Shown here: one piece after another, positions 1-7,116 of the stretch | How the letters are laid out: the number at the start of each line of letters is the position of its first letter | How positions within the stretch are numbered: the stretch's first letter is position 1 | Source: CAIKZZ01 sp036742455 | GTDB taxonomy: Bacteria > Pseudomonadota > Gammaproteobacteria > Steroidobacterales > Steroidobacteraceae | Direction: 5' to 3' | NCBI GenBank assembly: GCA_036742455.1 | Contig: DAINQU010000035.1 | Span: 1-21,561 of the forward strand | Length of the DNA stretch: 21,561 nt | The notes under the pieces: generated by a model | What the model saw: only the letters and a program-made list of their open reading frames with translations | The model's database searches: none | Told to the model about the DNA's origin: nothing | Program-made: the position numbers and the translations under genes

Positions 1-299
1 GCTTCAGGGACCTTGTCCAATACCTTGAGTAACGCTTTGGCGGCTCCAGTGGGGCAACGCTTTCCCTGTTCCCAGTTTCGTATCGTGTCCAGGGATACAT
101 TGATTCGTTCAGCGAATTCCGACTGACTAAATCCCAGCCGGCCTCTCACTCGTCGTGCGAATCGTGCGGCATCCTGCATCGCCTCATTATCATCTTCGGC
201 AATCTGGCGAGCGATATCTGCTTCGGTCGTTGCATCAACCTTGCGACGGTTGATCTTCCCAGCGGGTCTGGCCGCAGTCTCAACGACGTTCATCTTCAT
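1..299 (-). CDS. XRE-family HTH antitoxin-like regulator, partial at window edge
   Basis: Reading the minus strand from the ATG at 299 gives an open frame of about 99 residues that runs off the left edge without a stop. Residues about 50-98 form a classic XRE/Cro-type helix-turn-helix, with GFSQSEFAERINVSLDTIRN followed by WEQGKR. The N-terminal half is polar and probably contacts the toxin. The frame ends in a leucine-rich stretch (ALLKVLDKVPE) that in similar small regulators lies only about ten residues from the C-terminus, so little is probably missing. The start overlaps the upstream BrnT-like gene by 20 bp, indicating translational coupling. A second ATG at 293 is possible. The likely role is neutralising the toxin and repressing the shared promoter. 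The family call is firm; the antitoxin role is inferred from position. Confidence 0.85.
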   Translation of the reverse strand, partial: MKMNVVETAARPAGKINRRKVDATTEADIARQIAEDDNEAMQDAARFARRVRGRLGFSQSEFAERINVSLDTIRNWEQGKRCPTGAAKALLKVLDKVPE

Positions 300-570
300 G
301 CGCACGATTTTCATACTTTCTCGCTTCCCGGAGATTGGCTTTCCGGGCTGAAATTATCCGAATCCCGCTAGGTCGGGATGTATAGATCACTACAAATAAT
401 CTGCCGTCAATTTGGCCAATGAGTTCATAACGGGTCTCGCCATAGTCGTGGCGAGAGTCTGCGCGGATCATGCGATGGGGGTCCGCGAACGCCGATACGG
501 CATACGCAAAGTCTATGCCCCGACTTCGAAAACAGGCATCGCTTTTCGCTTTGTCCCATTCAAAGTTCAT
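280..570 (-). CDS. BrnT-family (DUF497) type II toxin, ribonuclease-like
   Basis: The 96-residue protein shows the BrnT/DUF497 pattern: an N-terminal FEWDKAK segment, a central RHDYGETRYELIG stretch (xxRxxxGExRxxxIG), a beta-strand segment RLFVVIYT, and the C-terminal IRIISARKANLREARKYE, equivalent to RIISARxAxxxExxxYE. BrnT proteins are small toxins with an RNase fold that block translation and are held inactive by a partner encoded just downstream. The frame is open up to a TTG at 588, but family proteins begin at MNFEW, and the TTG lies inside a palindrome, so I chose the ATG at 570. Toxin-first order matches brnTA operons. Unusually, the partner is an XRE HTH protein, not a ribbon-helix-helix BrnA. 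Base composition is more AT-rich than the surrounding genes, suggesting acquisition. Confidence 0.85.
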   Translation of the reverse strand: MNFEWDKAKSDACFRSRGIDFAYAVSAFADPHRMIRADSRHDYGETRYELIGQIDGRLFVVIYTSRPSGIRIISARKANLREARKYENRAHEDERR

Positions 571-579
571 AGGACAAGG

Positions 580-596
580 GTAGTTCAATGAACTAC
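580..596. promoter_or_regulatory. 17-bp palindrome, probable autoregulatory operator of the toxin-antitoxin operon
   Basis: GTAGTTCA-A-TGAACTAC is a perfect inverted repeat with 8-bp arms around one central base. It ends 9 bp before the toxin ATG at 570 and covers the predicted transcription start. Toxin-antitoxin complexes usually bind such sites to repress their own operon. The palindrome is seen directly; the operator role is inferred. Confidence 0.55.
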
Positions 597-988
597 TTAA
601 TGCAATGACCGTTTTGCCATTCGGTCAAAAAGCCAAATGGCGACACTCTTGTTGCGGCTTCAACGGGGCGAACGATCGGCGCTGTCGATGGTGCTGAGTG
701 GCCGAGCGTGCATCAGTCCGATGATGGCGCTTCGAAGCGAGCACTGGCTGGGCGATGAGCGTGGGGGCTCGGCGGCGGAGCCGCGGCTATCGCAGCAACT
801 GGCCTACGATCTCTGACAGGCTCGCAGAGCAGGAAAGCGCGCCAATGAACTGAGCAAGGTTCGCCCGGCGGGGTGAATTCGTCGCAATGACCGCGCGGCC
901 TTCAACGTCCAGAGACAATCGTACTCGGGGTGGGGTCATCGAGTTACGAACTTAAGAACCGTTGGTAACCAAACGAAGTTCGAGGATT
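597..988. other. About 390 bp without a convincing gene
   Basis: The stretch separates the toxin-antitoxin patch from tRNA-Val. A 59-codon open frame (637-816, plus strand) has no recognisable motif or ribosome binding site. A perfect 12-bp palindrome CGCTTCGAAGCG lies at 728-739, and a small hairpin GGCTC/GAGCC at 766-782. Towards the tRNA end, 947-953 and 976-982 form a 7-bp inverted repeat (CGAACTT/AAGTTCG) enclosing the near-palindrome TTGGTAACCAA (962-972). This could form a double hairpin just after the tRNA-Val 3' end and might aid termination or processing, but there is no T-run. I see no integrase or insertion-sequence end. Confidence 0.5.
600..628 (-). promoter_or_regulatory. Putative promoter of the toxin-antitoxin operon
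   Basis: On the minus strand there is a -35 box TTGACC (623-628), a 17-bp spacer and a weak -10 TTGCAT (600-605). Transcription would start near 593, inside the 17-bp palindrome. A second inverted repeat, TGACCG/CGGTCA (606-611 and 622-627), overlaps the -35 box and spacer. The -10 is poor, so this is tentative. Confidence 0.35.
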
Positions 989-1063
989 TGGTGGGCGGTA
1001 CAGGGCTTGAACCTGTGACCCCTGCCGTGTGAAAGCAGTGCTCTACCGCTGAGCTAACCGCCC
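989..1063 (-). tRNA. tRNA-Val (anticodon CAC)
   Basis: The 75-nt sequence folds as a full cloverleaf on the minus strand: acceptor GGGCGGT/ACCGCCC, D-arm GCTC/GAGC, anticodon stem CTGCT/GGCAG with loop TTCACAC, and T-arm ACAGG/CCTGT with loop TTCAAGC. Discriminator A and an encoded CCA (989-991) complete it. Anticodon CAC reads GTG, a common valine codon in a GC-rich genome. It is transcribed divergently from gltX. Confidence 0.96.
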
Positions 1064-1085
1064 GCCATGCGAGTCGAGGTGCCGC

Positions 1086-1114
1086 AGTGTACGGATCTTC
1101 GGGCCATCCCGCAA
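1086..1114 (-). promoter_or_regulatory. Putative promoter of tRNA-Val
   Basis: On the minus strand a -35 TTGCGG (1109-1114) and a -10 TACACT (1086-1091) are separated by exactly 17 bp. The start would fall near 1079, about 16 nt before the mature tRNA 5' end. The GC-rich discriminator that follows is typical of stringently controlled stable-RNA promoters. Confidence 0.45.
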
Positions 1115-1188
1115 TCCGTCTGTGCAGCCTCCGTCCGTAACCGGGGCGCGTCTGGTAAAGTCTCGGCCCCTCTGAAGCGAGCCAGACC

Positions 1189-2589
1189 GTGACCGTTAGA
1201 ACCCGTTTTGCCCCGAGTCCCACCGGCATGCTGCATATCGGTGGTGTGCGTACCGCGCTCTTTTCGTGGTTGTATGCCCGTCGCCATGGCGGTCAGTTCA
1301 TCCTGCGCGTCGAGGACACCGATCGCGAACGGTCGACCGATGAAGCGGTGCAGGTCATCCTGGACGGCATGGCGTGGCTCGGCCTCAACGCGGACGAGGG
1401 CCCGTTCTACCAAACGAAGCGCTACGACCGATATCACGAGGTCATTGGCCAGTTCTTGCAGGCGGGGCATGCCTATCACTGCTATTGCTCGAAGGCCGAG
1501 CTCGATGCGATGCGGGCCGATCAAATGGCGCGCAAGGAAAAGCCGCGCTACGACGGTCGTTGCCGGCACCGGACCGAGCCCTTAGAAGGCGTGACGCCGG
1601 TGGTGCGCTTCCGCAATCCCGACGAGGGGCAGGTGGTCGTCAACGATGTGGTCCACGGCCCCATCGTGTTCGATAGCCAAGAGCTCGATGATTTGATCAT
1701 TCTGCGTTCGGACGGCAATCCGACCTATAACTTCTGTGTCGCGGTCGATGACTGGGATATGGGCATCACGCACGTGATCCGCGGCGACGACCACATCAAC
1801 AACACGCCGCGTCAGATCAACATGCTGCGCGCGATGGGCGCAACGCCGCCGGTGTACGCGCATTTGCCGATGATTTTGGGCCCGGACGGCACGAAGCTGT
1901 CCAAGCGCCACGGCGCGGTCAGTGTGCTCGAGTACAAGAACGCCGGTTTCTTGCCGGAGGCCTTGCTGAACTATCTCGGGCGGCTGGGTTGGTCGCACGG
2001 CGATCAGGAACTGTTCTCGATCGAGGAGTTGATTCAGTTCTTCGACCTCGACGCCGTGAACAAGTCGGCATCGGCGCTCAATCCCGATAAGTTGGCCTGG
2101 ACCAATCAGCAGCACATGATGCGCCGCAGTGGTGCAGAACTCGCTCCACGCCTCTCGGCGGTGCTTGCGGAGCGGGGGATCGCGGTGGAGTCGGTGGACC
2201 TCGCCGCCGTTGCGGACTGTCTGAAGGAGCGGGCGAAGACGCTTGTCGACATGGCGGATGGGGCGATGTTCTTCTTCGCCGATCCCACGGGCTACGATCC
2301 GAAGGCGGCCTCGAAGAACCTGAATGCGGAAACCGCACCGGTGTTGGACGAGGCGCGTGCGGCGCTCGCAGCGTTGGAGGGGCCTTGGACGGCGGCAGCG
2401 GTCCACGGCGTCTTGGAGGCCTTGGTGGCCAAGCTCGGCGTCGGTTTAGGTAAGGTCGCGCAGCCCTTGCGTGTCGCAGTGGCGGGAAGTGGTGTGTCGC
2501 CGCCGATCGATGCGACGCTCGCCATTTTGGGCGCGGAGGCGACATTGCGGCGCATCGATCGCGCCCTTGAGCACGCGCGTGCGAATTAA
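1189..2589 (+). CDS. gltX: Glutamate--tRNA ligase (GluRS)
   Basis: The 466-residue class I aminoacyl-tRNA synthetase charges tRNA-Glu with glutamate using ATP in the cytoplasm. The HIGH-type signature is HIGG at residues 16-19, inside SPTGMLHIGGVRTALF. The KMSKS-type loop is KLSKR at 236-240, and DDHINNTPRQ at 200-209 is the conserved segment before it. Cys98, Cys100, Cys125 and His127 match, as I recall, the zinc-binding positions of E. coli GluRS. The C-terminal third is the helical anticodon-binding domain. The start is a GTG at 1189 giving MTVRTRFAPSPTG, the usual N-terminus. The preceding Shine-Dalgarno is weak (GAAGCGA); a TAAAGT at 1156-1161 could be its -10. Length is normal. tRNA-Glu itself lies 159 bp downstream. 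Confidence 0.97.
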   Translation: MTVRTRFAPSPTGMLHIGGVRTALFSWLYARRHGGQFILRVEDTDRERSTDEAVQVILDGMAWLGLNADEGPFYQTKRYDRYHEVIGQFLQAGHAYHCYCSKAELDAMRADQMARKEKPRYDGRCRHRTEPLEGVTPVVRFRNPDEGQVVVNDVVHGPIVFDSQELDDLIILRSDGNPTYNFCVAVDDWDMGITHVIRGDDHINNTPRQINMLRAMGATPPVYAHLPMILGPDGTKLSKRHGAVSVLEYKNAGFLPEALLNYLGRLGWSHGDQELFSIEELIQFFDLDAVNKSASALNPDKLAWTNQQHMMRRSGAELAPRLSAVLAERGIAVESVDLAAVADCLKERAKTLVDMADGAMFFFADPTGYDPKAASKNLNAETAPVLDEARAALAALEGPWTAAAVHGVLEALVAKLGVGLGKVAQPLRVAVAGSGVSPPIDATLAILGAEATLRRIDRALEHARAN

Positions 2590-2602
2590 TTTGGTCAAGT
2601 AA

Positions 2603-2631
2603 TTGACACGGGCCGCGGTTCCTAGCAAGAT
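2603..2631 (+). promoter_or_regulatory. Putative promoter of the tRNA-Ala/tRNA-Glu unit
   Basis: A perfect -35 TTGACA (2603-2608) is followed after 17 bp by CAAGAT (2626-2631), with a GC-rich discriminator down to the tRNA at 2648. An inverted repeat GGCCGCG/CGCGGCC (2611-2617 and 2633-2639) overlaps it and may instead help terminate gltX transcription. Confidence 0.5.
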
Positions 2632-2647
2632 TCGCGGCCTCTCGCGT

Positions 2648-2723
<76 letters not shown>

Positions 2724-2747
2724 CTTCGAGAGACATCGGCCGGCCTC

Positions 2748-2823
2748 GTCCCCATCGTCTAGAGGCCTAGGACACTACCCTTTCACGGTAGGTACGAGGG
2801 TTCGAATCCCTCTGGGGACGCCA
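2748..2823 (+). tRNA. tRNA-Glu (anticodon TTC)
   Basis: The 76-nt cloverleaf has acceptor GTCCCCA/TGGGGAC, anticodon loop CTTTCAC (anticodon TTC), T-arm GAGGG/CCCTC with loop TTCGAAT, discriminator G and encoded CCA (2821-2823). It lies in the same neighbourhood as its own synthetase gene gltX. A T-run (2848-2852) follows after a GC-rich stretch, but I see no clean terminator stem. Confidence 0.96.
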
Positions 2824-2918
2824 TCTCAGCGTCAAAGCCCGGCCGCCTTTTTCCTGACAGATTGTGTAGAGTTCGGGCCGCCCGGGGCGCTTCGCCCTCA
2901 TCGATGCGGTGACCTCAT

Positions 2919-4088
2919 ATGCCCAAAATGTCTGTGCCGTTGCTGGATCTGCGTCGGCAGTACCGCACGTTCAAAGCCGACGTCTTGCCCGTGCTTGAAC
3001 GCGTCTGCGAAAGCCAGATGTTCATTCTCGGTCCCGAGGTGAACCGACTCGAAGTCGCGACCGCTGCTTATTGCCACTCCGAGCACGGCATCGGTGTGTC
3101 GTCGGGGACGGATGCGCTGTTGCTCGCCCTCATGGGTCTCGACATCGGACCGGGCGATGCGGTCATCACGTCGCCGTATACCTTCTTCGCAACCGGCGGC
3201 ACCATCGCGCGCACCGGCGCGCGTCCCATTTATCTCGACATTGATCCCGTCAGTTTTAACTTGTGCCCGACGGGGTTGTCGCGCTATCTCGCCGAGGGCT
3301 GCGAGTCGCGCGAGGACGGCTTGTACGATCGGGCGAGCGGCACTCGGGTGCGGGCGATCATGCCAGTGCATTTGTACGGCCAGATGGCCGACATGGACCC
3401 GATTATGGCGCTGGCGGCGACCTACGGCCTGTCGGTCATCGAGGACGCTGCGCAGGCGATCGGGGCGGAGTATCAAGGCCGACGCGCGGGCAGCATCGGT
3501 GACATCGGTTGTTTCTCCTTCTTTCCGACCAAGAACCTCGGCGCATTCGGTGACGCGGGGCTTGTGACCGCGCGTGACCCAGAACTCGCCGAGCGGCTGC
3601 GAGTCATGCGCGTGCACGGCGGTAAGCCGAAGTACTACCACGCCATGATCGGTGGCAATTTCCGCATCGACGAACTGCAGGCGGCGGTGCTCAACGTCAA
3701 GTTGCCGTTGCTCGAGTCGTGGACACAGGGCCGTCAGGCCAACGCCGAGACGTACGGCCGGCTGTTCGCGGCGGCGGGGCTTGAGTCGACCGTGGAGTTG
3801 CCGATGGCCCTGGAGGGCCGCCGGCATATTTACAACCAGTACATCGTCCGCGTCCCGGATCGAGACCGGCTGCGGGCCTTTCTGGGCGAAGAGGGCGTCG
3901 GTAGCGAAATCTATTACCCGGTACCGCTGCACCAGCAGGAGTGCTTCGCGTACCTCGGTCATTCCACCGGGGATTGCCCGGAGTCCGAGCGTGCCGCGGC
4001 CGAGACCTTGGCACTGCCGATCTTCGCCGAACTTGAAACGGCCGAGCTCGAGTACGTCGTCGACACGATCCGCCGTTTCTACGCGTAA
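2919..4088 (+). CDS. DegT/DnrJ/EryC1/StrS-family sugar aminotransferase
   Basis: The 389-residue PLP enzyme belongs to the family that transfers an amino group, usually from glutamate, to a keto-sugar nucleotide for surface polysaccharides. The N-terminal PLLDLRRQY, the FILGPEV segment at 35-41, SSGTDALLLAL at 61-71 (cofactor phosphate contact), VIEDAAQAIGAEY at 173-185, and FFPTKNLGAFGDAG at 201-214 with PLP lysine Lys205 are all characteristic. C-terminal YNQYIVRV and IYYPVPLHQQECF are also family hallmarks. Length is normal. It resembles the WbpE/WlbC type (keto-glucuronate aminotransferases), but the substrate cannot be fixed from sequence alone. ATG 2919 was chosen; ATG 2928 is an alternative. 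The membrane-protein gene downstream starts after 5 bp, so they form an operon. No other sugar-nucleotide genes are adjacent. Confidence 0.92.
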   Translation: MPKMSVPLLDLRRQYRTFKADVLPVLERVCESQMFILGPEVNRLEVATAAYCHSEHGIGVSSGTDALLLALMGLDIGPGDAVITSPYTFFATGGTIARTGARPIYLDIDPVSFNLCPTGLSRYLAEGCESREDGLYDRASGTRVRAIMPVHLYGQMADMDPIMALAATYGLSVIEDAAQAIGAEYQGRRAGSIGDIGCFSFFPTKNLGAFGDAGLVTARDPELAERLRVMRVHGGKPKYYHAMIGGNFRIDELQAAVLNVKLPLLESWTQGRQANAETYGRLFAAAGLESTVELPMALEGRRHIYNQYIVRVPDRDRLRAFLGEEGVGSEIYYPVPLHQQECFAYLGHSTGDCPESERAAAETLALPIFAELETAELEYVVDTIRRFYA

Positions 4089-4093
4089 GCGTC

Positions 4094-5071
4094 GTGCGCG
4101 CCGGCCTGTCGCGGCTGTTGGCATTGCTGCTCGGCCTTGCGGTCGGCGGGGCCTTGCTGGCGTGGTCGTTCCGCGGCACGGACGTCGCGGCGGTGCTCGG
4201 CCTGCTCCGTGGCGGCCGCTGGGGCCTCCCGGCGGTCAGTGTGCTCGCGGGAACTGCCGTGTTTGTGTGGGCGAAGGCCGTGCGTTGGCGGTGGTTGCTC
4301 GGGGCGACCTCCGCGCCCACGGCGGGGGCACTCGTGAGACCCGTGACCGCAGGCTTGGCCCTGAATGCGCTCTTGCCCCACGCCGGGGAGTTCGTCCGCG
4401 CGTTTTCGCTGCAGCGCCAACAAGGCTTCGTGGCGTCCGCGGTTCTGGCATCGATCGTTGCGGAACGGGTCTTTGACCTCTTTGCCGTCCTCTTACTGGC
4501 GGCGTGGGCCATCGTCTGGGTGCCGGTACCGGCTGCTGTTGCCAGCGCTGTTCATACGTTAGGAGCGGTCGCCTTCGCCGGTTCTGCGGGGATTGTGGCG
4601 GTGCTCGTATGGCCAGCGCCGTTTCAGGCGTTGGCCCGGCACATCGCTGCCGTGTTGCCCACGCGACTCGCCGAGGCCTTTCTGCGGGAAGTGGACGCGG
4701 CTTTGGCGGGGTTTGCGCCGGTACGCTCGCTGCGCACGGCAATCCGGGTTCTCGGCTGGTCGCTTGTCCAGTGGTTGGCCATTGCGGTGTGCGCGGCCGG
4801 GTCTGCCCTCGTGGTGGGCGATGTCATCGGTCTTGGCACCGCGCTGCTCGTCGTGGTGGGGATCGTGGTGGCGTTCTTGCTCCCCAACGCCCCGGGATAC
4901 GCCGGTTCCGCCCAGCTCGCGTTTCTGGTCTCGTTGGGGGCGACGGGGGTTGCCCCGGCCCACGCGTTGGCAGCGTCCGTGGTCTACCAAACGCTCATGA
5001 TCTTGCCCGTCGTCGTTGTCGGGCTGGCAGGCCTCCGAGGCGCCTTAGCCCACCGTCCGGCGCAGCACTAA
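4094..5071 (+). CDS. Flippase-like integral membrane protein (LPG synthase TM/UPF0104 family)
   Basis: The 325-residue protein is highly hydrophobic, with about eight probable membrane segments (for example residues 6-24, 46-60, 115-140, 150-170, 215-235, 240-265 and 290-315). Family marks are NALLPHAGEFVRA near residue 92, an AERVFDLFAVLLL segment near 123, and the PNAPGYAGSAQLAF loop near 264, equivalent to the P-G-G-x-G motif of the MprF N-terminal/AglD-like family. Members are proposed to flip or transfer lipid-linked groups; the exact activity here is unknown. The start is a GTG at 4094, 5 bp after the aminotransferase stop, so the pair may build and translocate an amino-sugar-modified lipid. 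That link is inference. Confidence 0.85.
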   Translation: MRAGLSRLLALLLGLAVGGALLAWSFRGTDVAAVLGLLRGGRWGLPAVSVLAGTAVFVWAKAVRWRWLLGATSAPTAGALVRPVTAGLALNALLPHAGEFVRAFSLQRQQGFVASAVLASIVAERVFDLFAVLLLAAWAIVWVPVPAAVASAVHTLGAVAFAGSAGIVAVLVWPAPFQALARHIAAVLPTRLAEAFLREVDAALAGFAPVRSLRTAIRVLGWSLVQWLAIAVCAAGSALVVGDVIGLGTALLVVVGIVVAFLLPNAPGYAGSAQLAFLVSLGATGVAPAHALAASVVYQTLMILPVVVVGLAGLRGALAHRPAQH

Positions 5072-5085
5072 AAACGTGAATCCAT

Positions 5086-5112
5086 GGCGCGGGGCGGTGC
5101 TCCGCCCGCGCC
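5086..5112. terminator. GC-rich hairpin between convergent genes
   Basis: GGCGCGGGGCGG pairs with CCGCCCGCGCC around a TGCT loop, giving an 11-bp stem with one bulged G. It lies in the short gap between two convergent genes and could stop transcription from both sides. No adjacent T-run is present, so it is not a canonical intrinsic terminator. Confidence 0.5.
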
Positions 5113-5124
5113 CTCGGTGCGCGA

Positions 5125-6471
5125 TTACGGCGTACCGGCCTTAAAATCGTCTGGCGAAAGCTGATGACGATTCAATAACTTATAGAAATCTGTTCGATTC
5201 CGTTTCGCGAGTCGCGCCGCTTGGCTCACGTTGCCGCCGGTGATTTGCAGCAATTGCACGAGGTAGTTGCGCGCGAACTCATCGCGCGCGTCGTCGTACG
5301 AGGGGAGGCCGGTGGCACCCGCGCCGACGGCGTTTTCGGCGATCTCGCGACTGATCACCGGCGCCGGCGTGAGGGCGGCATTCTGGCGGACGACCGCTTC
5401 CAATTGCCGCACGTTGCCCGGCCACTCCGCGGTCGCCAAGAACTCGATCGCGTCCGGCGCATAACTCAGGCGTCGGCCTTGCGGGTCGGCGATACCGTCC
5501 AGGAAGTGGGCCACCAACAGCGGGATGTCTTCCCGATGTCGGGCCAGAGACGGCAGTTCAATATGCAATGAATTCAAAAGGTAAAGTAGATCTTCTCGAA
5601 ATAAGCCGAGCTCTACTTGCTGCGCCAATTGAGTCCGGGTGGTCGCGATGACGCGCGCGTCGAGCGGCGTTCCAGCGCCGGCGGCGCCCCCCGGCAAGCG
5701 GTGCTCGGTCAGGGCGCGGGCGAGGCGAGCTTGCACCGGCAATGGCAAGTCGGCCACCTCGTCCAAGACCAATGTCCCGCCACTGGCGGCCTCCAAGAGG
5801 CCGCGCCCGCCGGATTCCACGCTACCGAACAGGTCGAGATCGACGTTGCCGTCGGCGTACTCGGCACAGGTGACGATCACCAACGGCCCCTCACGGCGAC
5901 TGCTCGCCGCGTGAATGGCCCGGGCGAAACATTTTTTCCCCGTGCCGGTCTCGCCGCTGATGAGGACGCGCGCGTCGCTCGCGGCGGCCATGTGCGCCTG
6001 GCCGAGCCGTTGCTCGATCAGGGGGGATCGGGTCACGATGCCGGCGCGCCATTCCTCGTCGATGGTCGCAAAGCCGGACACCTTCAAGGCTTTTTGCACT
6101 TGCTCGAGCAACTGCTGTTTTTCAACCGGCTTCGTCAAAAAGCCGAACGCGCCGCTTTGGGTGGCACGCACCGCATCGGGGATGGTGCCGTGCGCGGTGA
6201 GCAAGATGACCTTGAGGCCCGGACGGCGTGCTTGGATCTCCTCCAACAGCGCAATGCCGTCCATCCGATCCATGCGCAGGTCGGTGACGACTAGGTCCGG
6301 CCGGAACTGGTCCAGTTGCTCCAAGGCATCCAGCGCATTGCTGACCGGGAGCACTTCGTAGTTTTCCGACCGCAGCCGGATGGACAGGAGTCGCAGCAGC
6401 CCCGGATCGTCGTCGACGACCAGAATGCGAGGCGGGCGCTTGCGCGCATCTTTACGGGTAGAGTGAGCCAC
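5125..6471 (-). CDS. glrR: GlrR-like NtrC-family response regulator lacking the GAFTGA loop
   Basis: The 448-residue protein has three domains. The receiver (residues 14-128) carries Asp20/Asp21/Asp22, phospho-acceptor Asp64, Thr92 and Lys114. The AAA+ core (about 145-375) has Walker A GETGTGKK at 173-180 and Walker B LVLDEV at 234-239. The Fis-type HTH is at about 400-436 (GNVSQAARLAKRNRTDFYKLLNRH). The C-terminal part closely matches what I recall of E. coli GlrR/QseF, and the neighbours match too. Oddly, between LFG (214-216) and GGTL (231-234) there are only 14 residues, against about 21 in the family, and GAFTGA is gone. FREDLLYLLN (291-300) has Leu where the second arginine-finger position usually has Arg. 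It may therefore not activate sigma-54 and may act on sigma-70 promoters, as TyrR does. It begins 15 bp after the lipoprotein gene. Confidence 0.88.
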   Translation of the reverse strand: MAHSTRKDARKRPPRILVVDDDPGLLRLLSIRLRSENYEVLPVSNALDALEQLDQFRPDLVVTDLRMDRMDGIALLEEIQARRPGLKVILLTAHGTIPDAVRATQSGAFGFLTKPVEKQQLLEQVQKALKVSGFATIDEEWRAGIVTRSPLIEQRLGQAHMAAASDARVLISGETGTGKKCFARAIHAASSRREGPLVIVTCAEYADGNVDLDLFGSVESGGRGLLEAASGGTLVLDEVADLPLPVQARLARALTEHRLPGGAAGAGTPLDARVIATTRTQLAQQVELGLFREDLLYLLNSLHIELPSLARHREDIPLLVAHFLDGIADPQGRRLSYAPDAIEFLATAEWPGNVRQLEAVVRQNAALTPAPVISREIAENAVGAGATGLPSYDDARDEFARNYLVQLLQITGGNVSQAARLAKRNRTDFYKLLNRHQLSPDDFKAGTP

Positions 6472-6486
6472 GATGTCCTCTGCAGC

Positions 6487-7116
6487 TTACGGCTTCGCCG
6501 GGGTCCCCCGGCCGAGCATGGAACGCTCGACCTCGGTGACCGCGTCGAGCTTGCGCTGGGCGTCCTCGAGCGCACGCTTCAAACGCGCGATCTCGTCCGC
6601 TTCGCTGGGGGTGCGTTTCGGTGTCGGTGTCACCGGACGCTCTTTCTCGCGAAAGGCGAGTTCCTGGCGGAGACGGTCGGCTTCGGCCTGCAGCACCAGT
6701 CGGTCATCGACCTCGTCGAGCAGCAGGGTCGCCACAATCCGTTCCGCCGGACGCAGTAATTCTGGCTGCGCTAGGATTTCTGACAACTGTCTTCGCGCGG
6801 CGACAGGGTCGGCGGCGGGTTGTCGGGGTATGGCCAAATAGGCCGCGTACCGCAGCCGATTGGCCACCGTCGGTGCCGCGTCTGCCGCGGCCTTGGCGCT
6901 CGCAACGAGCTCGGCTTGCGTCGACGCGGAGTCGACTTGCAGTAATGCGATGGCATCCAACAGTGCACGGCCTGTGTCCGCCTCGCGGTCGGGACCCGCC
7001 GGCGCTACGGCGGGCGACCGTTTGGGTAACCAACCTTCTACGGACGCGCAGCCGCTGACGGCGCTCATCAACACCGTGAGGCTCAGAATCGCAGCGGTGA
7101 GGCGGGCAACGGTCAT
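6487..7116 (-). CDS. qseG: QseG-like outer-membrane lipoprotein of the GlrKR operon
   Basis: The 209-residue protein has a lipoprotein signal: positive start, hydrophobic residues 8-19 and lipobox VSGC with Cys23. The residue after Cys is Ala, so no inner-membrane retention signal is present and outer-membrane sorting is expected. Residues about 45-140 are Ala/Leu-rich and helical. Residues 140-200 look like a coiled coil rich in Arg, Glu and Leu (EADRLRQELAFREKE, DEIARLKRALEDAQRKLDAV). Its place between the sensor kinase and regulator genes is the same as qseG (yfhG) in E. coli, where the product works with the QseE/GlrK sensor. Its ATG overlaps the kinase stop by 4 bp. The symbol rests mainly on synteny and architecture. 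Confidence 0.78.
   Translation of the reverse strand: MTVARLTAAILSLTVLMSAVSGCASVEGWLPKRSPAVAPAGPDREADTGRALLDAIALLQVDSASTQAELVASAKAAADAAPTVANRLRYAAYLAIPRQPAADPVAARRQLSEILAQPELLRPAERIVATLLLDEVDDRLVLQAEADRLRQELAFREKERPVTPTPKRTPSEADEIARLKRALEDAQRKLDAVTEVERSMLGRGTPAKP

Noticed and set aside
571..588. TTG at 588 as the start of the toxin gene
   Set aside because: It adds six residues not typical of the family and lies in the operator-like palindrome; ATG 570 gives the usual MNFEW start.
637..816. 59-codon plus-strand open frame starting at an ATG in the gene-poor strip
   Set aside because: No ribosome binding site, no recognisable motif and a composition expected by chance; not enough to call a gene.
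2885..2897. Small hairpin GGGCG-CTT-CGCCC upstream of the aminotransferase gene
   Set aside because: Short stem without a T-run; could be chance in GC-rich DNA, not called a terminator.
2898..4124. Minus-strand open frame of about 408 codons opposite the aminotransferase gene
   Set aside because: Antisense shadow in GC-rich DNA; Arg-rich, no motif, while the plus-strand aminotransferase has all family motifs.
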